Positions 58,104-64,000 of a stretch of DNA of 64,000 nucleotides are shown in pieces. Position 1 is the first letter of the stretch. Each line of letters starts with the position of its first letter. The notes under the pieces were generated by a model. It was given only the letters and a program-made list of their open reading frames with translations. It did no database searches and was not told the DNA's origin. The stretch comes from Mactromeris polynyma. Taxonomy: Eukaryota > Mollusca > Bivalvia > Venerida > Mactridae. The stretch is taken from contig JASFXZ010000016.1 in NCBI GenBank assembly GCA_032209605.1, forward strand, positions 3,658,001 through 3,722,000, given 5' to 3'. The position numbers were made by a program, and so were the translations under genes.

Positions 58104-59245
58104 CAAGAAATGGGCAATGCCCCCAAACCAGGTTTAGTACGTAGTTATTTGTAACCAAGGCTCAATTTGTATAATGAATACATGATGATCATCAATGCTG
58201 CAAAGGTGCCATAGGTGATACATGCATATACACACTTACACTTAGATATATTATATATAAGTACAATGCACCAGTCAATTTTTACCTTCCAGGTGGCCCC
58301 GCAGTGCCGAGTGAATGCGGTGGTTTTGTTTTTGTGCCGAAAAAAGCGGGGAATGGGCCTTACCTAGGATGTCCCCAGGGTGCGGGGGCATTTGGCGGGG
58401 ATTTTACCAGCAGTTTGTCCCCGCAAGGTGGGGATTTTACCTGGGATTGGCTGGACCGAAAGTCAAAGTCCCCGCTATTCCCCGGACCTGGGGGGGCCGT
58501 GGTTACAATTGACTGGTGCACAACAACTATACACCAAGTTTGATGTCAATACACCCGCGCATAGCGAAGATATTAAGTGGAAACTGATTTTTAAATTTTA
58601 AGTGACCTTGACCTTGGACGGAACGAACCCAAAAGCAATCCCATGGGAGCTCTCGACATGTTCTTACTATACACTAAGTTTGATGTCAATATGATCAACG
58701 AAACTTCAGTTATTCGCCGGAAACCTAATTGCTAAGTTTAGAAACGGTGACCTTGACCTTTGACGGAACTATTCCAAAAGCGATCCCAAGCGAGCTCTCC
58801 ACATGTTCTTACTATACACCAAGTTTGATGTCAATATGATCAACGAAACTCAAGTAATTCGCCGGAAACCAAATTTCTATTTTTAGTAACAGTGACCTTG
58901 ACCTTTGGTGGACCCAACCCAAAAGCAATCCCAAGCGAGCTCTCCACATGTCTTACTATACACCAAGTTTGATGTCAATACGATGAAAGGAACTCAAGTT
59001 ATTCGCCGGAAACCAAATTTCTATTTTTTTTAGTAACGGTGACCTTGACCTTTGATGGACCGAACCCAAAAGCAATCCCAAGCCAGCTCTCAACATGTTC
59101 TTACTAAGTTTGATGTCAATACGATGAACGGAACTGAAGTTATTCGCCGGAAACCACCAGTTTGACGCCCGCTCAGCCGCCCGCCCGCCCGCCCAACGAC
59201 ATACGCTATTCTAATAACCTGGTTTTCGTTGAAAACCTGGTTAAT
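58104..59245. mobile_element. Tandem-repeat-cored element C, copy 2 (with nested MITE)
   Basis: Same ends as the copy at 33719-34560: CAAGAAATGGGCAATGCCC at the left and GAAAACCTGGTTAAT at the right. The core has five to six units with GGTGACCTTGACCTTTG and CAAGTTTGATGTCAATA. It is 300 bases longer, mostly because of the insertion at 58271-58516. Confidence 0.8.
58271..58516. mobile_element. 246-bp MITE nested in element C
   Basis: CCAGTCAATTTTTACC at the left end and GGTTACAATTGACTGG at the right end are near-perfect terminal inverted repeats. TGCA flanks both sides (58267-58270 and 58517-58520), and the uninterrupted copy of element C has a single TGCA at the same point (33881-33884). The interior is GC-rich with repeated GGGGATTTTACC blocks, unlike the AT-rich host. 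No transposase is present. Confidence 0.85.
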
Positions 59246-59249
59246 TATC

Positions 59250-59798
59250 ACACAACATTTGGAGAAAAGAAAGTGCTGCCCTGCGTTCAGTTACAGTTAT
59301 CAGATTCCCCATTATCCCACCCCAGACCATATACTGCCACCACCAAATCTGTCTCTCTCCTGAATACAACAATCTGCAAGTCTTTCATTTCTATGGTGAT
59401 AGATGCGTATTCTGCCATCTGCATGGCTGACAGTAAACCGTGACTAATTGCTAAAAAGTATTGATTTCCACTCAAAATCTGTCCAGTATATGGCAAACGA
59501 GGATGAATAGGAACACGGTTCTGTCTCAAACGGTTTATGATCGTCTGTGCATGAACCCCGTAACGCCGAGCAGTAATGGTTGCTGGTAAAAAATGATTAC
59601 GTAGGTGAGTCAACGTGATAACGCAATGTAGCACGTACGCGACCATGTCTTGCACAGATCAAGTAGTGTTGTACCGGTTCGCAAGATTATGAATAGTCTT
59701 TCTGGAGAAGCCAAAATGACGCGCTACGTTATTTACCATTGACCCCGCCCGGAGCATACCAATAGCCTGGTTTCTCCGATCTTCAGAAAGACGTGGCA
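59250..59798 (-). pseudogene. Tc1-like transposase remnant 2
   Basis: From 59798 downward the minus strand encodes MPRLSEDRRNQAIGMLRAG and VARHFGFSRKTIHNL (N-terminal HTH). After a stop near 59658 it continues with LTHLRNHFLPATITARRYGV and TIINRLRQNRVPIHPRLPY (second HTH and linker). Later fragments in another frame (RNERLADCCIQERDRFGGG) come from the catalytic domain, but the segment with the first catalytic Asp is deleted. It differs clearly from the copy at 32835-33650, so it is a separate Tc1 lineage. Confidence 0.85.
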
Positions 59799-60268
59799 TC
59801 ACTAAATGCAATTGATTGTTAAAACAAATTCAATATTTTTTTATCTGTGCTAAGCAGCAAATGATTACTTGTCAGTGTAAAACCTGTAAGTGAAACCAAT
59901 GATGCGCACGTGCAAAGTAAGGAAAACGTTTTTCCTGTTTGGACGCATGAATATACACGCGATTTTTAAAACAATTGCATAATCGTTATCCGCAATGAAA
60001 TCGTGATAAACATGTGTTACACTTACAACAACATAATTATATACTAACAAAACAAATATACAAAAAAATAAAGTGTAAAGTTTTCATTTTGGGTCAAGTG
60101 TATATAATAGTACTGTGTCCCCTTCAGTTACTTGTACTTTTGTGGTGTCCTACTTTGTCTGGATTGTGAGATAATTTTGTTCCTAATTTTGGCAATTCTT
60201 GGTAATACATGTATATCAATTAGGTGTGAGGTGTATACTCCTAGATATAGGCTATTAAGGCCCTATTC
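59799..60268. other. Intergenic, no feature recognised
   Basis: AT-rich stretch between the Tc1 remnant and the 69-bp array; no repeat or ORF with support. Confidence 0.4.
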
Positions 60269-63200
60269 GGGGAAGTTATTGATTTTGTAAATGTGGCCTT
60301 CCCTGTGTGTGTCACCATCCTTTGTCTATAGCTGTGCAGGGAAGCTATTAATTTTGTAAATGTGCCCTTCCCTTTGTGTGTCACCACTCTTTGCCAAGTT
60401 CTGTGTAGGAAAATGATTGATTTTGTAAATGTGGCCTTCCCTGTGTGTGTCACCATCCTTTGCCTTGTTCTGTTTAGGGAAGTTATTTATTTTGTAAATG
60501 TGGCCTTCCCTGTGTGTGTCACCATCCTTTGTCTAGATCTGTCCAGGGAAGTTATTAAGTTCGTAAATGTGGCCTTCCCTGTGTGTGTCACCATCCTTTG
60601 TCTATAGCTGTCCAGGGAAGTTATTAAGTTTGTAAATGTGGCCTTCCCTGTTTGTGAGACCATCCTTTGACTATAGCTGTGCAGGGAAGCTATTAAGTTC
60701 GTAAATGTGGCCTTCCCTGTGTGTGAGACCATCCTTTGTCTATAGCTGTCCAGGGAAGTTATTAAGTTTGTAAATGTGGCCTTCCCTGTTTGTGAGACCA
60801 TCCTTTGACTATAGCTGTGCAGGGAAGCTATTAATTTTGTAAATGTGACCTTCCCTGTGTGTGAGACCATCCTTTGACTATAGCTGTGCAGGGAAGCTAT
60901 TAATTTTGTAAATGTGACCTTCCCTGTGTGTGAGACCATCCTTTGACTATAGCTGTGCAGGGAAGCTATTAAGTTTGTAAATGTGACCTTCCCTGTGTGT
61001 GAGACCATCCTTTGACTATAGCTGTGCAGGGAAGCTATTAAGTTTGTAAATGTGACCTTCCCTGTGTGTGTGATCATCATTTGACTATAGCTGTGCAGGG
61101 AAGCTATTAATTTTGTAAATGTGGCTTTCCCTGTGTATGCCACCATCCTTTGTCTTGTTCTGTTTAGTGAAGTTATTAATTTTGTAAATGTGGCCTTCCC
61201 TGTGTGTGAGACCATCCTTGTCTATAGCTGTACAGGGAAGCTATTAAGTTTGTAAATGTGGCCTTCCCTGTGTGTGAGATCATCATTTGTCTATAGCTGT
61301 GCATGGAAGCTATTAATTTGGTAAATGTGGCCTTCCCTGTGTGTGAGACCATCCTTTGTCTATAGCTGTGCAGGGAAGCTATTAATTTTGTAAATGTGGC
61401 ATTCTCTGTGTATGTCACCATCCTTTGACTATAGCTGTGCAGGGAAGCTATTAATTTTGTAAATGTGGCCTTCTCTGTGTATGTCACCATCCTTTGACTA
61501 TAGCTGTCCAGGGAAGTTATTAAGTTTGTAAATGTGGCCTTCCCTGTTTGTGAGACCATCCTTTGACTATAGCTGTGCAGGGAAGCTATTAAGTTCGTAA
61601 ATGTGGCCTTCCCTGTGTGTGAGACCATCCTTTGTCTATAGCTGTCCAGGGAAGTTATTAAGTTTGTAAATGTGGCCTTCCCTGTTTGTGAGACCATCCT
61701 TTGACTATAGCTGTGCAGGGAAGCTATTAATTTTGTAAATGTGACCTTCCCTGTGTGTGAGACCATCCTTTGACTATAGCTGTGCAGGGAAGCTATTAAT
61801 TTTGTAAATGTGACCTTCCCTGTGTGTGAGACCATCCTTTGACTATAGCTGTGCAGGGAAGCTATTAAGTTTGTAAATGTGACCTTCCCTGTGTGTGAGA
61901 CCATCCTTTGACTATAGCTGTGCAGGGAAGCTATTAAGTTTGTAAATGTGACCTTCCCTGTGTGTGTGATCATCATTTGACTATAGCTGTGCAGGGAAGC
62001 TATTAATTTTGTAAATGTGGCTTTCCCTGTGTATGCCACCATCCTTTGTCTTGTTCTGTTTAGTGAAGTTATTAATTTTGTAAATGTGGCCTTCCCTGTG
62101 TGTGAGACCATCCTTGTCTATAGCTGTGCAGGGAAGCTATTAAGTTTGTAAATGTGGCCTTCCCTGTGTGTGAGATCATCATTTGTCTATAGCTGTGCAT
62201 GGAAGCTATTAATTTGGTAAATGTGGCCTTCCCTGTGTGTGAGACCATCCTTTGTCTATAGCTGTGCAGGGAAGCTATTAATTTTGTAAATGTGGCCTTC
62301 TCTGTGTATGTCACCATCCTTTGACTATAGCTGTGCAGGGAAGCTATTAATTTTGTAAATGTGGCCTTCTCTGTGTATGTCACCATCCTTTGACTATAGC
62401 TGTGCAGGGAAGCTATTAATTTTGTAAATGTGGCCTTCCCTGTGTGTGAGACCATCCTTTGTCTATAGCTGTGCAGGGAAGCTATTAATTTTGTAAATGT
62501 GGCCTTCTCTGTGTATGTCACCATCCTTTGTCTATAGCTGTGCAGGGAAGCTATTAATTTTGTAAATGTGGCCTTCTCTGTGTATGTCACCATCCTTTGA
62601 CTATAGCTGTGCAGGGAAGCTATTAATTTTGTAAATGTGGCCTTCTCTGTGTATGTCACCATCCTTTGTCTATAGCTGTGCAGGGAAGCTATTAATTTTG
62701 TAAATGTGGCCTTCTCTGTGTATGTCACCATCCTTTGACTATAGCTGTGCAGGGAAGCTATTAATTTTGTAAATGTGGCCTTCTCTGTGTATGTCACCAT
62801 CCTTTGTCTATAGCTGTGCAGGGAAGCTATTAATTTTGTAAATGTGGCCTTCTCTGTGTATGTCACCATCCTTTGTCTATAGCTGTGCAGGGAAGCTATT
62901 AATTTTGTAAATGTGGCTTCTCTGTGTATGTCACCATCCTTTGTCTATAGCTGTGCAGGGAAGCTATTAATTTTGTAAATGTGGCCTTCTCTGTGTATGT
63001 CATCATCCTTTGTCTATAGCTGTGCAGGGAAGCTATTAATTTTGTAAATGTGGCCTTCTCTGTGTATGTCACCATCCTTTGTCTATAGCTGTGCAGGGAA
63101 GCTATTAATTTTGTAAATGTGGCCTTCTCTGTGTATGTCACCATCCTTTGACTATAGCTGTGCAGGGAAGCTATTAAGTTTGTAAATGTGGCCTTCCCTG

Positions 63201-63483
63201 TGTGTGAGACCATCCTTTGCCTAGTTATGTGTAGGAAAGTTATTGATTTTGTAAATGTGGCCTTCCCTTTGTGTGTCACCATCCTTTGCCTAGTTATGTG
63301 TAGGAAAGTTATTGATTTTGTAAATGTGGCCTTCCCTGTGTGTGAGACCATCCTTTACCTAGTTCTGTGTAGCAAAGATATTGATTTTGTAAATGTGGCC
63401 TTCCCTGTGTGTGCGTGTGTCACCATCCTTTGTCCAGATCTGTGTAGGGAAGTTATTAATTTTGTAAAGGTGGCCTTCATTGA
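60269..63483. repeat. 69-bp minisatellite, ~46 copies, with higher-order repeat
   Basis: Units of 69 bp contain TTTGTAAATGTGGCCTTCCC and CTATAGCTGTGCAGGGAAGC. The period is 23 codons and the units lack stops in one minus frame, so four long open frames appear (60487-61215, 61176-62111, 62072-62869, 62899-63351), each a run of near-identical 23-residue repeats. One-base deletions (near 61218, 62114 and 62913) break that frame, and parts of the plus strand are open too (60362-60607, 63188-63505). Diagnostic variants recur with an offset of exactly 896 bases, 13 units minus one base, so a block of about 0.8 kb has been duplicated. I regard it as a satellite rather than a gene. Confidence 0.93.
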
Positions 63484-63877
63484 TCCACTTTTTGTTCACT
63501 TTTAAAATAGTTTTTTACATTATTTTAAAGACCATTAGTTTTATTAATATGACAACCACCATTATCCCTCATATCAAACAAGCTATTTTTTTTATTTGAA
63601 ATCTGTCTTCAGACAAATTAGGAATAGTTCACCATACATTGCAACATTAGATAAATATAAATTTATGCTGTTATTCAACAGAAATCAGGGATTCTAGAAT
63701 TTCACAAGAAATCATAATAATACACTATAATATTTATACTGTATTATCGGAATTACAAATGCAATACTATATGGGATATTAGGGCACTTTCCAGTGTACA
63801 TTTCAAGTTTTTTACTTTATCAGCAAACATGAAAACATGGATTTTTCATGGTCCATGAAACAATAATTTTGCTAATT
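63484..63877. other. Intergenic, no feature recognised
   Basis: AT-rich with no supported feature. Confidence 0.4.
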
Positions 63878-64000
63878 CCGTAAAATTCAATAATAAGATC
63901 ACCCTAAAGACCCTTGAAAACTGGTCTTATATTGAGGTGGTCTTATTACTGAGGTTGAATAAAGTGCCAAACTGTGAAAATGGACTTGGGAATTGTGTTC
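63878..64000. mobile_element. Foldback element family A, copy 5, cut by window end
   Basis: GTAAAATTCAATAATAAG then ACCCTTGAAAACTGGTCTTA and GAGGTGGTCTTATTACTGAG match the family in reverse orientation. The right end lies beyond the window. Confidence 0.75.

Noticed and set aside
58304..58601. GC-rich plus ORFs rich in Gly and Pro
   Set aside because: They lie in the nested MITE, in several frames at once, with no protein features.
60487..63351. Long repeat protein with HTGK motifs suggesting zinc fingers
   Set aside because: No Cys2His2 pattern exists. The open frames follow from a 69-bp period without stops, and one-base deletions break them repeatedly.

Overview
The window looks like nuclear DNA of a lophotrochozoan animal, most likely a bivalve mollusc. 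This is an inference from three things. The genes are intron-bearing animal genes with GT-AG splice sites (ADAT1, a sacsin-type giant gene, a B-box/coiled-coil/NHL-like TRIM relative). The sequence is AT-rich. It is crowded with short foldback elements and with MITE- or Helitron-like elements carrying tandem-repeat cores, as described for bivalves. A run of 200 N at 12395-12594 marks a draft assembly.

Layout. 1-4610 is intergenic and holds a 31-bp minisatellite, a foldback element carrying CRE-type TGACGTCA sites, and an array of alternating short palindromes. 4611-12394 (+) is ADAT1, ten exons traced, with the C-terminus lost at the assembly gap. 12595-18009 holds SINE-like remnants, a 1.5-kb hAT-like non-autonomous element and a foldback element. 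18010-25860 is a large inverted-repeat structure built from ~170-bp units, with a nearly intact non-LTR retrotransposon (minus strand) between its arms. 26000-30900 is mostly featureless apart from a tRNA-derived SINE and two doubtful ORFs. 30919-32697 (+) is the TRIM-like gene, followed by a Tc1-like pseudogene and a tandem-repeat-cored element. 34561-40372 is non-coding with small inverted-repeat elements and an 81-bp array. 40373-56386 (minus) is a sacsin-like gene with three Hsp90-like SIRPT modules, a J domain and a C-terminal HEPN domain; its N-terminus is not found. 56387-64000 holds a second copy of the tandem-repeat-cored element with another MITE nested inside, a second Tc1 pseudogene, and a 3.2-kb array of 69-bp repeats with higher-order structure.

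The three cellular genes are not obviously linked in function: tRNA inosine modification (ADAT1), a chaperone-like giant protein (sacsin type), and a TRIM-family protein of unknown target. The same repeat families recur inside their introns and between them. All exon joins were made by reading frame and splice signals only; no transcript or database evidence was available.
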